64,000 bases of DNA, taken from NCBI RefSeq assembly GCF_040222815.1, contig NZ_JAVKCH010000015.1:310001-374000 (forward strand), given 5' to 3'. Of the stretch, positions 27,372-35,640 are shown piece after piece (position 1 is the stretch's first letter; every line of letters begins with the position of its first letter). This stretch comes from Imperialibacter sp040222815 (GTDB lineage Bacteria > Bacteroidota > Bacteroidia > Cytophagales > Cyclobacteriaceae). The position numbers and the translations under genes were made by a program. The notes under the pieces were generated by a model. That model saw nothing but the letters and a program-made list of their open reading frames with translations. It was not told the origin of the DNA and searched no databases.

Positions 27372-27398
27372 GAAAGCTCGGTGACCAACCGGGCTTTC
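27372..27398 (+). terminator. Terminator of the GMC oxidoreductase operon
   Basis: GAAAGCTCGGT (27372-27382) pairs with ACCGGGCTTTC (27388-27398) with one G-U pair and a 5-base loop. A short T run follows at 27402-27407. It lies 42 bases past the small-subunit stop codon. Confidence 0.75.
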
Positions 27399-27480
27399 TG
27401 CATTTTTGCTGGCCGCCTATTACAAACAAAAGGCATGTGTTGAGTTGACAATTGTCATTCAATTGCTCAGATCTCCTCGT

Positions 27481-27488
27481 TAGGTTTG
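27481..27488 (+). promoter_or_regulatory. -7 element before the DUF4136 gene
   Basis: TAGGTTTG is an exact match to TAnnTTTG, 17 bases before the ATG at 27506. The best upstream TTG is at 27463-27465, giving a 15-base gap that is shorter than usual. The position supports the start at 27506 rather than 27452. Confidence 0.45.
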
Positions 27489-27505
27489 ATTCTAAATCGC
27501 AGGCA

Positions 27506-28039
27506 ATGAAAAAGGTATACCTCTTGATAGTAGTTTTGATTCTTGGGCTGACCGGATGTGCCACCAGGGTAAGCACGTCGTTCGACAGGCAGGCCGATTT
27601 TAGCAAGTACAAAAGTTTTTGCTGGCTGCAAGGATGCGAGTTCACCTTCACCGGCCCAAGGTACATGAACGACAGCGCTGTTGTTAGCAACCTTAAGAAC
27701 GCCATTATCAAAGAAATGGAAGAAAAGGGCTTCATCTACGACGCCGAAAACCCCGACCTCCTGCTCGATTTTCATGTGACCGTGGAAAACAGACAAACCA
27801 ATGTGTACAGGTTTGAGGAAGACAGGTTTCTGCAACTCGACCCGGTTGATCAGTCAGACGTCTACTACTTTCTGGAAGGCACACTCATCATGGACATTGC
27901 CGACAGGGAAACAGGCCAAATGATTTGGCGCTCCAGCGCTAACCGCTATCTGGAACTAAATCCTCAAATGACCGAGAAGAACCTTCGAAAAGGAATTGGA
28001 ATGGTGTTGAGAAAGTTTCCTCCGAAAGAGAAGAAATGA
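27506..28039 (+). CDS. DUF4136 domain lipoprotein
   Basis: This 177-residue protein begins with a lipoprotein signal (MKKVYLLIVVLILGLTGCAT) with the modified cysteine in LTGC. The rest matches DUF4136, with the hallmark opening (STSFDRQADFSKYKSFCW) and an acidic, aromatic C-terminal half (MIWRSSANRYLELN). The family is frequent in Bacteroidota and Proteobacteria as envelope lipoproteins of unknown role. The start is set at the ATG with a signal peptide; the open frame continues 18 codons upstream, but those codons overlap a candidate promoter. Confidence 0.88.
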   Translation: MKKVYLLIVVLILGLTGCATRVSTSFDRQADFSKYKSFCWLQGCEFTFTGPRYMNDSAVVSNLKNAIIKEMEEKGFIYDAENPDLLLDFHVTVENRQTNVYRFEEDRFLQLDPVDQSDVYYFLEGTLIMDIADRETGQMIWRSSANRYLELNPQMTEKNLRKGIGMVLRKFPPKEKK

Positions 28040-28072
28040 TATTCCTGCCGTGCCTCACTCCTTCGGCCTGCT

Positions 28073-29488
28073 TCAGAGAATCACACGGGAAAGCACCCAA
28101 CCATCCTTATTATACACATCGGGGTAATAAACTATTTGACCGTCTTCTGCCCAGGCAGTGAAATACCTGACATAAATGGGAATAGGCTGAATGACGCTTA
28201 TCTCTGTGCGTTTCTTAAGCTTAAAATATTGCTCCAGCAATAAAGGGTTGCTGTATACTGTGTCGTTCCTTACGAGATAATAGGCAAACTCTTCTGCCTT
28301 TTCCATGCGAATGCAACCGTGACTCAGCGCTCGTTCCTTTCTTGAAAAAAGCTTTGGGGCATTTGTATCGTGCAGGTAAACACCGTAAGGGTTATCGAAC
28401 CGAAACTTAACAATCCCCAGTGCATTCTCCCGCCCTTCCTTCTGCCGGAGATAGTAGGGAAAATTATTTTCATCATACTGAGACCAGTCAATGGCCTTCG
28501 TATCCACCAGATTGTTTTTGTAGTCTAGCACTTCGTAGAGATGTCGGCTGAGGTAGCCGCTGTCTGTCTTCATCTTAGGCAGAATCTCTTTCACGGCAAT
28601 GCTCTTTGGTACCGTCCAGTAGGGGTAAATTGTGAAGCACCAGATGCTGCTTTCCAGCACTGGCGTGGGAGTACTTTTAGCACCTACTATCACCTTCGAC
28701 TGGAGTACAGCCTCGCCTCCTTCTATCACTGACAGCTGATAGGCGGGAATGTTTATGAACACATACCTTTCTGGCAGCGGCCCTGTCTCCCAGCGCCACC
28801 TTTCTATGTTGACATTTAACTTCGAAATCTGGTTTTGAGTGCTGACAAGATCAGCCTTTGGATCCAACTGCTCCCTCAAAATACTCTTTAGCTTCTTCCT
28901 TAAGGCCAGGTATTGTTCTCCACAAGGCTCTTGCGACTCAAGCGACTTCCTTACCTCACCCGTTCTCAGCGCCTCGTTCAAAAGCTCTGCATAAGCAACA
29001 TCCATTTCACGGGTGCTGATAACCAGCCGGGAAACGCCATGCCCTAAATGCCTGGCCATGGAGACAAATGCGTCGGTCAGGAGAATATCCAGTCTGTCGG
29101 GCGTTGTAAACTGGAAAGCCAGTAGGTCGTTGCGCAACACCTCCAACTCAGCCAGCTTATAGGCTTCGGGTGGCAGGCCATATACCCCGGCATCCCTCAC
29201 CATCTGCAGCATCGAATCAGCGGCTGGCAGCAAATTGCTGTCGCTGAACCAGGCCAGCGAAGCACCGTTGCTTTTGTAGAACGCCATAACGGACGATGTC
29301 GAATTCAGGCCATATTCTTTGAGCAAGGTGGTATCAACTGTCGTGGCAGCCACTCCAATTTCCAGGGAATCGTCCGGGCCACCTAACACATGGCCCGCTG
29401 TTGGTTTGCAACTGTTGAGCACTACCATAACAGCCGCCACTAAAATGGTGATAAACGCTGCACTGCGGTATGTGACCCTTTTGCTCAT
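28073..29488 (-). CDS. L,D-transpeptidase lipoprotein
   Basis: This protein (471 residues from the chosen ATG) is a YkuD-family L,D-transpeptidase that would form 3-3 cross-links in peptidoglycan or attach proteins to it. The catalytic block is SHGCIRM in the C-terminal half, with the nucleophile cysteine and preceding histidine. The domain starts around ERYVFINIPAYQLSVIEGGE, and the upstream part is a helical scaffold domain seen in long members. The signal sequence (MSKRVTYRS, a hydrophobic stretch, then LNSC) points to an envelope lipoprotein. A GTG start 12 codons upstream overlaps the preceding TerB-like gene by 4 bases and is the alternative. Both genes are probably one operon. Confidence 0.88.
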   Translation of the reverse strand: MSKRVTYRSAAFITILVAAVMVVLNSCKPTAGHVLGGPDDSLEIGVAATTVDTTLLKEYGLNSTSSVMAFYKSNGASLAWFSDSNLLPAADSMLQMVRDAGVYGLPPEAYKLAELEVLRNDLLAFQFTTPDRLDILLTDAFVSMARHLGHGVSRLVISTREMDVAYAELLNEALRTGEVRKSLESQEPCGEQYLALRKKLKSILREQLDPKADLVSTQNQISKLNVNIERWRWETGPLPERYVFINIPAYQLSVIEGGEAVLQSKVIVGAKSTPTPVLESSIWCFTIYPYWTVPKSIAVKEILPKMKTDSGYLSRHLYEVLDYKNNLVDTKAIDWSQYDENNFPYYLRQKEGRENALGIVKFRFDNPYGVYLHDTNAPKLFSRKERALSHGCIRMEKAEEFAYYLVRNDTVYSNPLLLEQYFKLKKRTEISVIQPIPIYVRYFTAWAEDGQIVYYPDVYNKDGWVLSRVIL

Positions 29489-29520
29489 TTCCCTTCGATT
29501 ACCGCCCGAAATCCCACTAC

Positions 29521-29934
29521 TCACTTCAGCTGAGACTCCTTCACTTCAAACAGGTGCTCCAGCCTGTCCAAATACTCATGCTCAGCCTTGCTTATTCCTC
29601 TGAAAGAGACTGCAATATCAGTCGCCGTGGTTAGTATCTTGGCTTTCAATTTTTCGCTGAAAACAGCCTTGTGTATTTCGTAATACTCCTTAAATGTATT
29701 GAAAGCCTCCTCAGCAGTTGTGAAACTGTCAGTCAGGTAATCAAAGGAAATATAGATATAATAAGCGGCATCGGTGCCGAATTCATCTGTTGAATGCTCC
29801 AAAGGCACCCACTCTTTGTTTACAAGCTCTTTCAGTTTTTCAACCTCTTTGTGTTTTAGGTGGTTGTCGGCCATAGCGATGGCAAAAAACAGGTTGCCCA
29901 GTTGTTCGTAAATCTTTTGATAATTGGTAGTCAT
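29521..29934 (-). CDS. TerB-like small cytoplasmic protein
   Basis: This 137-residue, all-helical acidic protein has the general pattern of TerB-like (tellurite-resistance) domains, with MADNHLKHKEVEKLKELVNK at about residues 20-39. There is no signal peptide or membrane segment. The assignment rests on general shape and is not firm. It is upstream of, and probably co-transcribed with, the L,D-transpeptidase gene, which suggests a cell-envelope or stress context. Confidence 0.6.
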   Translation of the reverse strand: MTTNYQKIYEQLGNLFFAIAMADNHLKHKEVEKLKELVNKEWVPLEHSTDEFGTDAAYYIYISFDYLTDSFTTAEEAFNTFKEYYEIHKAVFSEKLKAKILTTATDIAVSFRGISKAEHEYLDRLEHLFEVKESQLK

Positions 29935-29966
29935 GGTTGTAAGTGTTTAGTTCCTATTCTTGTCCT

Positions 29967-29996
29967 TCAGGTCATCGCTTATTGTTGATGACCTGA
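29967..29996. repeat. 10-bp inverted repeat upstream of the TerB-like gene
   Basis: TCAGGTCATC (29967-29976) pairs perfectly with GATGACCTGA (29987-29996) around a 10-base loop. There is no T run, so it is not a standard terminator. It lies 32 bases before the leftward TerB-like gene, where an operator or leader hairpin would sit. Confidence 0.6.
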
Positions 29997-30154
29997 TCAC
30001 ATATAAAACTACCGTTTTGATGGTGGATATCGGATGATTGAGATCAGTCGCAAAAGGTGATTATGGTCAACCAATTATCTTGCAAGGCATTTGACAAGTC
30101 TGGGGAAAAGGGACAATATCCATACATGTCCTGCGTTTGAACTATATTTAAAAT

Positions 30155-31189
30155 ATGAAATTTCTCATCAAAATATTCTTCATTCTTCTAATCGCTTCCT
30201 CTTGCGACAAAAGCAGTAAATATTCGGAAGGCCATTTTCCTGATGACGTGGTCAACTTTGAGGCGGTAAACTCCAGTGAGGATGACTACAACATGGATCT
30301 TCCGGTAATTCACGATGAACACATGTTTCATTTCTCATCAAACAGGGGAGATGTAAATCATTACGACATTGTTGGTAAGAACCTCATTTTGCAATGGGAC
30401 TATGCTGCGGAACATTTAACAATTGATGTAAATAAGGCCCGGGGCACTTCGTTACCGATGCGCTCCCTCTTCGACTCTGTCAACACATTCTGCAATGAAC
30501 TGGGGCCATACTCATTTACTTACGAAACCCAGGCGAACAGCAACATCCAGCTGACCTATTTGTTCCTGTATGCCAATGATTGTGCCGGCAATTTTGATAT
30601 CAAATTTACGTATATCGATCCCACTGAAAATAATCAGATACCAGCAGCATCGCCCACCAGCATCGCCATGGTTAACACGGAAGCCAATGAGCTTTATCCA
30701 TCATTCTTTGGTGAAGATTTTACTTGGGAGTCCAGGTATATCACTAGTCCTGGCTCAGTGCAAAAGTTGGTCTATTGCTCTGACAAAGATGGTGTCTATG
30801 ATTTCTATCAAATCGACCTGACTATCGACGACCCCGTTGCGTCACTATCAGCTGCTGAGGCTACAGCACCTGAGAAACTCTCTATCAGCAGCGCTGGAGG
30901 GAACGATAAATGTGCCTTCATTAATGGCAAAGTAATGGTCTTCACCTCTGACTGACCCGGTGGCTATGGAGGCTTTGACCTGTACTACAGTCTTTACGAC
31001 GGAAATACCTGGTCCGAGCCAGTCAATTTCGGCGAGCGCATCAATACGGAATTTGATGAATACAGGCCTGTGATTCTGACCTACGATACGGGCTTTGACA
31101 ATAATCTTCTATTGTTCTCGTCGAACAGACCCGGAGGCAAAGGTGGTTTTGATTTGTACTATGTGGGGGTGGAGAAGGTGATAAATTAG
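30155..31189 (+). pseudogene. PD40-repeat lipoprotein gene interrupted by in-frame TGA
   Basis: The frame codes for a lipoprotein (MKFLIKIFFILLIASSC, cysteine 17) followed by WD40-like PD40 beta-propeller blades. It stops at TGA 30953-30955 after MVFTSD, but the same frame continues without a break for 77 more codons to TAG 31187-31189. The continuation starts PGGYGGFDLYYSLYDG and later has FSSNRPGGKGGFDLYYVG. The intact later blade reads SSNRPGG where the broken one reads TSD-stop-PGG, so the lost codon was almost certainly arginine (CGA to TGA, a single C-to-T change). It may be a pseudogene, a sequencing error or a readthrough site. A truncated 266-aa product would lack at least the last blade. 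Confidence 0.85.
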
Positions 31190-31195
31190 CCTCCA

Positions 31196-31801
31196 TCAAT
31201 TAGGCTCTTTATCGGCACCTTTCAGCCGATCCGTGTCCCAGTTCGCCGGATTATTGATAATATATTGGGCTATGCGGTCGTAAGATTTTTGATCCCGTAT
31301 GATATGTTCCCAATAATTCCGCTGCCATAATTTACCATTAAATTCAGGCCACCCGGCATTTTTCACACCACGGATATATTCGTTGGTTGTCATGGTTTTG
31401 AACCATTGTATAACCCGATATAGGGGCGAACCCTTGTGTTCGCCCAACAACTTCGGTGTCGAATTATTGGGTGAAAACGACACGTCCGCTGCGTTATTTG
31501 GACCGACACACAGGTCGGCCCCTACGGGATTGCCGTTGTTGATTATAATGGCATGAAAATGATTGGGCATCACCTGCCAAACATCACATTTTATATCCGG
31601 AAATTTGTTAGGTAATTCCTGTACCCATTTATCAACCATGATCCCGGCGTCATTCAAAATCATGCTTTGGTCAATCACCTCCCCAAAAAAACAATGCCTA
31701 CCCTTGTTGCAAATTGTGACAAAATATGCCCCTTGTTGCGAATAATCATATCCCTTCAATCGGATCGATCGGCGATGGTGTTTTTGAGGATCGTAAACCA
31801 T
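31196..31801 (-). CDS. REP-associated tyrosine transposase (RAYT, IS200/IS605-like Y1)
   Basis: This 201-residue protein is a single-copy-type transposase of the Y1 class. The HUH metal-binding motif is at H81-x-H83 in VMPNHFHAII. The N-terminal block RRSIRLKGYDYSQQGAYFVT and the C-terminal block KLWQRNYWEHIIRD and YIINNPANWDTD are characteristic of RAYT proteins. The middle of the protein (about residues 90-130) is encoded by a segment that includes two REP-like hairpins, unusual for coding DNA. It ends 6 bases from the PD40 pseudogene and begins 5 bases after the next leftward gene. No flanking target-site repeats were recognised. Confidence 0.92.
   Translation of the reverse strand: MVYDPQKHHRRSIRLKGYDYSQQGAYFVTICNKGRHCFFGEVIDQSMILNDAGIMVDKWVQELPNKFPDIKCDVWQVMPNHFHAIIINNGNPVGADLCVGPNNAADVSFSPNNSTPKLLGEHKGSPLYRVIQWFKTMTTNEYIRGVKNAGWPEFNGKLWQRNYWEHIIRDQKSYDRIAQYIINNPANWDTDRLKGADKEPN
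31421..31445. repeat. REP-like hairpin A inside the transposase gene
   Basis: The sequence starts TAGGGGCGAAC and folds by pairing GGGCGAAC (31424-31431) with GTTCGCCC (31438-31445) around a 6-base loop. Together with hairpin B 55 bases away it forms an inverted pair with the shared core TAGGGGC, the arrangement of REP pairs mobilised by RAYT proteins. Confidence 0.7.
31501..31525. repeat. REP-like hairpin B inside the transposase gene
   Basis: CCGAC (31503-31507) pairs with GTCGG (31514-31518) around a 6-base loop, followed by CCCCTAC. Read on the other strand this begins GTAGGGGCCGACC, matching the start of hairpin A, so the two copies are inverted relative to each other. Confidence 0.7.
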
Positions 31802-31806
31802 GGGTC

Positions 31807-32289
31807 TTAACCGGCAGCTACAACAATGCCTTTTGCTTCGGCAAATTCCCGAATTGCCTCCTTTACCTTTATTGAGATTTTGGGGCTCGTTTTATAGTCA
31901 ATGGCTCTATTGCTTTCTGCCAACCGAAATGTCATGCCATATGAATGGAGGTCAATAGCCCTGACATCATGCCATTTAATACTCACATTGGCTTGAAAAA
32001 AGCCCAGTCGAAACTCAATGTGATCATTATTTAGCTTCACTTTTGGTGCAAACCTGGATGACTTGGACATCATGGAAAATCCAAAAAAGAGAAAAAGACA
32101 CCCTCCTAAGATTTGAGCAAAAGCCAACAGCGTTGTAAACAAAGAAAAAGGGCTCTCCCTCGCAAAAGAGAAAGCCCCCTGGGCAATAAACATAAAGCCG
32201 AGAGCGAAATTTAATAACCTCTGGGCTTTCAAGGAAAAGTTACCATTGCCTGGCCCAAGAAGAAAAGTCTTTTCCATCAACCCGGCCAT
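31807..32289 (-). CDS. Membrane protein with two TM segments, unrecognised
   Basis: This 160-residue protein has two membrane segments at about 25-45 and 50-72 followed by a soluble domain of about 85 residues (KLNNDHIEFRLGFFQANVSI, then KWHDVRAIDLHSYGMTFRLA), whose pattern resembles a small PH-like beta domain. I cannot name a family. The start could also be the second methionine (MEKTFLLG). It lies 3 bases after the hydroxypyruvate-isomerase-like gene on the same strand and 5 bases before the transposase gene. Confidence 0.7.
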   Translation of the reverse strand: MAGLMEKTFLLGPGNGNFSLKAQRLLNFALGFMFIAQGAFSFARESPFSLFTTLLAFAQILGGCLFLFFGFSMMSKSSRFAPKVKLNNDHIEFRLGFFQANVSIKWHDVRAIDLHSYGMTFRLAESNRAIDYKTSPKISIKVKEAIREFAEAKGIVVAAG

Positions 32290-32292
32290 TTG

Positions 32293-33168
32293 TTACACAT
32301 CACAGATATCAATCGACTGCCTCAGTGAAGCAAACATGTCCTCTCTTTTAGGAATGAACTCCTGCGCTACATAGCCTTTGAAGCCTGTTTCGATAATGGC
32401 CTTCATGATGGCGGGGTAGTAAAGCTCCTGGGTTTCGTCAATCTCATTACGGCCTGGTACGCCTCCTGTGTGGTAGTGCGAAATGTATGGGTGAAATTCC
32501 TTGATCGTGGCAATTACGTCACCTTCCATGATCTGCATGTGGTAGATGTCGTACAGCAGCTTGAAGTTGGGTGAGCCCAGCTTGTCTACCAGTTTCACAC
32601 CCCATGGTGTCAGGTCGCACATGTAGTCGGGGTGGTTGCGCTTGCTGTTGAGCAGCTCCATGCTGATGGTCACGCCATATTTTTCGGCCACCTTCATCAC
32701 AGGCTCAAGCCCTTTGGCGCAGTTTTCCAGGCCTACCATGTCGTCCATGCCGTTGCGATTGCCAGAGAAGGTAATCACATTGGTGAAGCCAGCATCGGCT
32801 GCTTTTGGTATAGAAGCTGTAAACTGCTTCAAAAGCTCAGCGTGCAAGCTTGGGTCGTTGAATCCTTTGTTGAGCCCAATATTGGAGCCGTAAGCCATGG
32901 CGCAATGCAAGTTATACTTTTTGAGCGTAGGCCAGTCTTTTTCCCCCAGCAGCTCCACCGATTTGATGCCGATATCGACAGCAGCCTCACAAAGCTCCTC
33001 AATCGTTTTCTTGCCATAGCACCACTGGCAAACCGAGTGGTTGATATTGCCTTTCCGTGTTGCTTTGCCAGTGGACGGAGCCGCCTGGCTTATGATAGAT
33101 GGTGCCATCGCCACTCCCAGGGAGGAGACGGCCATCTTTTTTAATGCTTCTTTTCTCGAAATGTTCAT
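32293..33168 (-). CDS. Hydroxypyruvate isomerase-like TIM-barrel protein, exported
   Basis: This 291-residue protein has a Tat-type or general signal (NISRKEALKKMAVSSLGVAM). A TIM barrel of the xylose-isomerase-like superfamily follows, similar to hydroxypyruvate isomerases (HSVCQWCYGKKTIEELCEAA, then VTISMELLNSKRNHPDYMCD, KLLYDIYHMQIMEGD, and YHTGGVPGRNEID). Conserved metal-ligand positions (Glu, Asp, His, Glu) are present in these blocks. Export suggests that it acts on an extracytoplasmic sugar-like compound rather than on hydroxypyruvate itself. It lies 21 bases after the ChbG-like gene. Confidence 0.85.
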   Translation of the reverse strand: MNISRKEALKKMAVSSLGVAMAPSIISQAAPSTGKATRKGNINHSVCQWCYGKKTIEELCEAAVDIGIKSVELLGEKDWPTLKKYNLHCAMAYGSNIGLNKGFNDPSLHAELLKQFTASIPKAADAGFTNVITFSGNRNGMDDMVGLENCAKGLEPVMKVAEKYGVTISMELLNSKRNHPDYMCDLTPWGVKLVDKLGSPNFKLLYDIYHMQIMEGDVIATIKEFHPYISHYHTGGVPGRNEIDETQELYYPAIMKAIIETGFKGYVAQEFIPKREDMFASLRQSIDICDV

Positions 33169-33189
33169 AGTAAATATATTTTAAGTAGG

Positions 33190-34125
33190 CTATTTCTGGT
33201 TAAAGGTTATTTCCTGTATTTGTCGCCAGGTCACTGGCTGAATGCCCTCACTCTTGAGCACTTCTTTAAATTCATCACTTAGCACATAATTGAGGTCTCT
33301 TTGCCGCCATGCAGCGCCAAAGTCGGGGTGATTGACTGTCACTGCCTGCATCTCGTCGTCGTCATAAGCCAGATGCACCAGCAACACATTAAGTCCAGGT
33401 TGCAACTCTTTCATCCAACCTGTGTAGGTACTGCCCCACTGGTCGGCGGCCACACCCTCCCCCATCATATATAGACGGTTAACTGGCACAAAAACCTCAT
33501 CTATCGCCTCAAAAAGTGGTGGTGCTGCCTCCAACAACCCAGCGGGGATCATCACAGGGATGCCAAACTCCCTCCCTACCTTCTGGTATATTTTGAAAAG
33601 GTCAGGGGTTTGAAACAAGCTCCCCATATGGGAATCGAGATGCGTGGGGTTCAGGCCGGCATTGATGGCCATTTGCACCTGCGCCCTTATTTCCTTCTCC
33701 ACCTCTTCTGGTTTGGCATTCTGTGCCACTTCCTCCGAAGTAGGATAGAAGAATCCGTCGGCTCCGATAAGACTCGGAATTTGTGACGGCATTGAAACTC
33801 CATCCCATTTATAGTTTTCCCATTCGGCTGTCAATGTAAGATGAAGGCCAAGGTCTTTGTCGGGGTGTTCTTTTCCGTATTTCGCAATCTCAGGAAACCA
33901 TGGGCAGGGCACCATGATGCTGGCGGAGCTGACGCCGCTTTTTTCAAATGCTTCGATAGAGGCCGCATTTTCTGAATGTGCTACTCCCAGGTCGTCGGCA
34001 TGGATAATCAGCAGCTTGGTATCAGCAGGGTAGCCCAGTTTTTCAGCTATGTTTGGGGGCTGACAGCTAATAGTAGCGGTCAATGCCAATGCCGAAGAAT
34101 AGATCAATACCTTTTTTGAAATCAT
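33190..34125 (-). CDS. ChbG/YdjC-like carbohydrate deacetylase lipoprotein
   Basis: This protein of about 311 residues (from the ATG at 34125) starts with a lipoprotein signal (MISKKVLIYSSALALTATIS, cysteine 21). The catalytic motif of the YdjC family, HADDLG, is at residues 42-47. A second metal-ligand block is LDSHMGSL, and LGLHLTLTAEW matches the family. Such enzymes deacetylate small N-acetyl sugars. It follows the MscS gene by 58 bases and precedes the isomerase-like gene, suggesting processing of an acetylated sugar derivative. A TTG start 21 bases upstream is possible but less likely. Confidence 0.87.
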   Translation of the reverse strand: MISKKVLIYSSALALTATISCQPPNIAEKLGYPADTKLLIIHADDLGVAHSENAASIEAFEKSGVSSASIMVPCPWFPEIAKYGKEHPDKDLGLHLTLTAEWENYKWDGVSMPSQIPSLIGADGFFYPTSEEVAQNAKPEEVEKEIRAQVQMAINAGLNPTHLDSHMGSLFQTPDLFKIYQKVGREFGIPVMIPAGLLEAAPPLFEAIDEVFVPVNRLYMMGEGVAADQWGSTYTGWMKELQPGLNVLLVHLAYDDDEMQAVTVNHPDFGAAWRQRDLNYVLSDEFKEVLKSEGIQPVTWRQIQEITFNQK

Positions 34126-34183
34126 GAGAGCGGGTGTAGTAATCAACTATCAAATTATCACCTATTCCCCTATTTCAAAAGCT

Positions 34184-35236
34184 TTATTCCTTTTTATCCA
34201 CAGGCTCCATCAAAACCCGTGTGGTTGGCAGATAGTGTGGGTAGTTGTCTTTAATAAAGGTGATAAGCATTTCCCGCACGTTGCAGCGCAGATCAAAGGC
34301 ATCTGATGAATTGCGGGCAGAAATCAGGGCTCGCACCAGCATGGTGGACTCTGTGGTGTCGGTGACCTGAACAACTTGTGTCTCTTTGTCCCAGAGAGGA
34401 TCCGTTTTCAGGTATTTTACCAACTGCTTACGTAGCGGCTCAAGGGGAAGTCGGAAATCGGTATAAATAAATACCGTACCAATCAGGCTGGCCTCTGTTC
34501 GGGTCCAATTTTGAAAGGGTTGCTCCACAAAATAAGTGATAGGCACCACCAGCCTTCGCAAGTCCCATATCTTCACCACCACATAAGTGAGATTAATTTC
34601 CTCAATCCTACCCCACTCCTTTTCCACTATCACCACATCGTCTATTTTGATGGGTTGGGTAAAGGCAATTTGCAGCCCTGCAAGCAGATTGGAAATAGTC
34701 TTTTGCGCAGCTAAGCCTACAATGATAGAGAGAATGCCGGCTGATGTAATAAGTCCAGCTCCAAATTTTCTACCCTGCTCAAAACTTAGCAAAATGGCAG
34801 ATAAAGCGATGATGCATAACCCAACAATCACCAGCTTTTTCATAAACGTAAGCTGGGTAATGACCTTCCTTTCCTGGATATTGTCATCTTTGCCAATATC
34901 ATACTGGCTGAGTATGATATCCTGAAAAACTTTGGTTAATCTGATAAGAAACCAGGTACCCGAAATAATAAGCAGTATCTGAAACAACTGTCGCCAGTTG
35001 TGGAAGGTGTCTTCAGGATCGTAGAAAGTGAAAGTCAGGAAAATTACCAATATAGGTACCAAAGTGAGGCTGGCGGTCTTTACCTTTCTGAGCGACCTTA
35101 TGAAGTCAGTTTGATCACCTCCCCTCAACCCCAATTTTATGCTTAGAACGATAATAAACCTCAGGATCAGCCCACCAACAATTCCACTTAGAATGATTAG
35201 TAATGGCAAAGGAATTTTATTGAGAAAATCCGTCAT
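34184..35236 (-). CDS. Small-conductance mechanosensitive channel (MscS family)
   Basis: This 350-residue membrane protein has several N-terminal membrane segments (the first at about 8-30) and the MscS core. The pore-lining TM3 helix is seen in ILSIIVGLAAQKTISNLLAG, with the typical glycine and alanine pattern. The cytoplasmic beta domain follows (IDDVVIVEKEWGRIEEINLT, then VVKIWDLRRLVVPITYFVEQ). It would open on hypo-osmotic shock. The start overlaps the gamma-glutamylcyclotransferase stop by 4 bases. Confidence 0.92.
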   Translation of the reverse strand: MTDFLNKIPLPLLIILSGIVGGLILRFIIVLSIKLGLRGGDQTDFIRSLRKVKTASLTLVPILVIFLTFTFYDPEDTFHNWRQLFQILLIISGTWFLIRLTKVFQDIILSQYDIGKDDNIQERKVITQLTFMKKLVIVGLCIIALSAILLSFEQGRKFGAGLITSAGILSIIVGLAAQKTISNLLAGLQIAFTQPIKIDDVVIVEKEWGRIEEINLTYVVVKIWDLRRLVVPITYFVEQPFQNWTRTEASLIGTVFIYTDFRLPLEPLRKQLVKYLKTDPLWDKETQVVQVTDTTESTMLVRALISARNSSDAFDLRCNVREMLITFIKDNYPHYLPTTRVLMEPVDKKE

Positions 35237-35640
35237 AGTTTACTTATGTCTGGATAAAACCTGCCGCCGGCAATCAGCTTTCCTTTCTTAGGGCCGGTGA
35301 ATAAATAAGTCCACGCAGTGAATAATTTGCCATCCAGTCTTACTTGTACCTGCCCTCTGACATATTCTTCGCCTACTAACAACACTGGGTCGACCCCCTC
35401 ATATTCATCAAGGGTGGCCCAAAAAGTTACTCCGGACGATTCTTTGATTTTGTACAATTCACCAAACGCCAGCGCTTCAGGTGACAGCACCAGGCCCGGG
35501 TACCAGGAAACATGGTAAAGGTACCCACTACAGCTGGCCTCTCCCAGCAGGTCAGCATTTTTCCTGAGAAAAACTGCATAGGGCCCTTCGAAACCCGACA
35601 TGAGTGTGCCGTAAACAAAGATCAAATCACTTTTCTTCAT
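35233..35640 (-). CDS. Gamma-glutamylcyclotransferase family protein
   Basis: From the ATG at 35640 the protein is 135 residues. It opens with the family motif FVYGTLMSGF, followed later by the catalytic-acid region TLDEYEGVDP, and AWTYLFTG near the end. It probably releases 5-oxoproline from gamma-glutamyl compounds or acts on similar substrates. The long open frame upstream of this ATG lies inside the preceding AsmA-like gene in another frame, so the shorter start is preferred. It overlaps that gene by 14 bases and the MscS gene by 4 bases, indicating translational coupling. Confidence 0.87.
   Translation of the reverse strand: MKKSDLIFVYGTLMSGFEGPYAVFLRKNADLLGEASCSGYLYHVSWYPGLVLSPEALAFGELYKIKESSGVTFWATLDEYEGVDPVLLVGEEYVRGQVQVRLDGKLFTAWTYLFTGPKKGKLIAGGRFYPDISKL

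Noticed and set aside
32632..33144. 170-codon rightward open frame
   Set aside because: It is antisense to the isomerase-like gene, whose family blocks are clear on the other strand.
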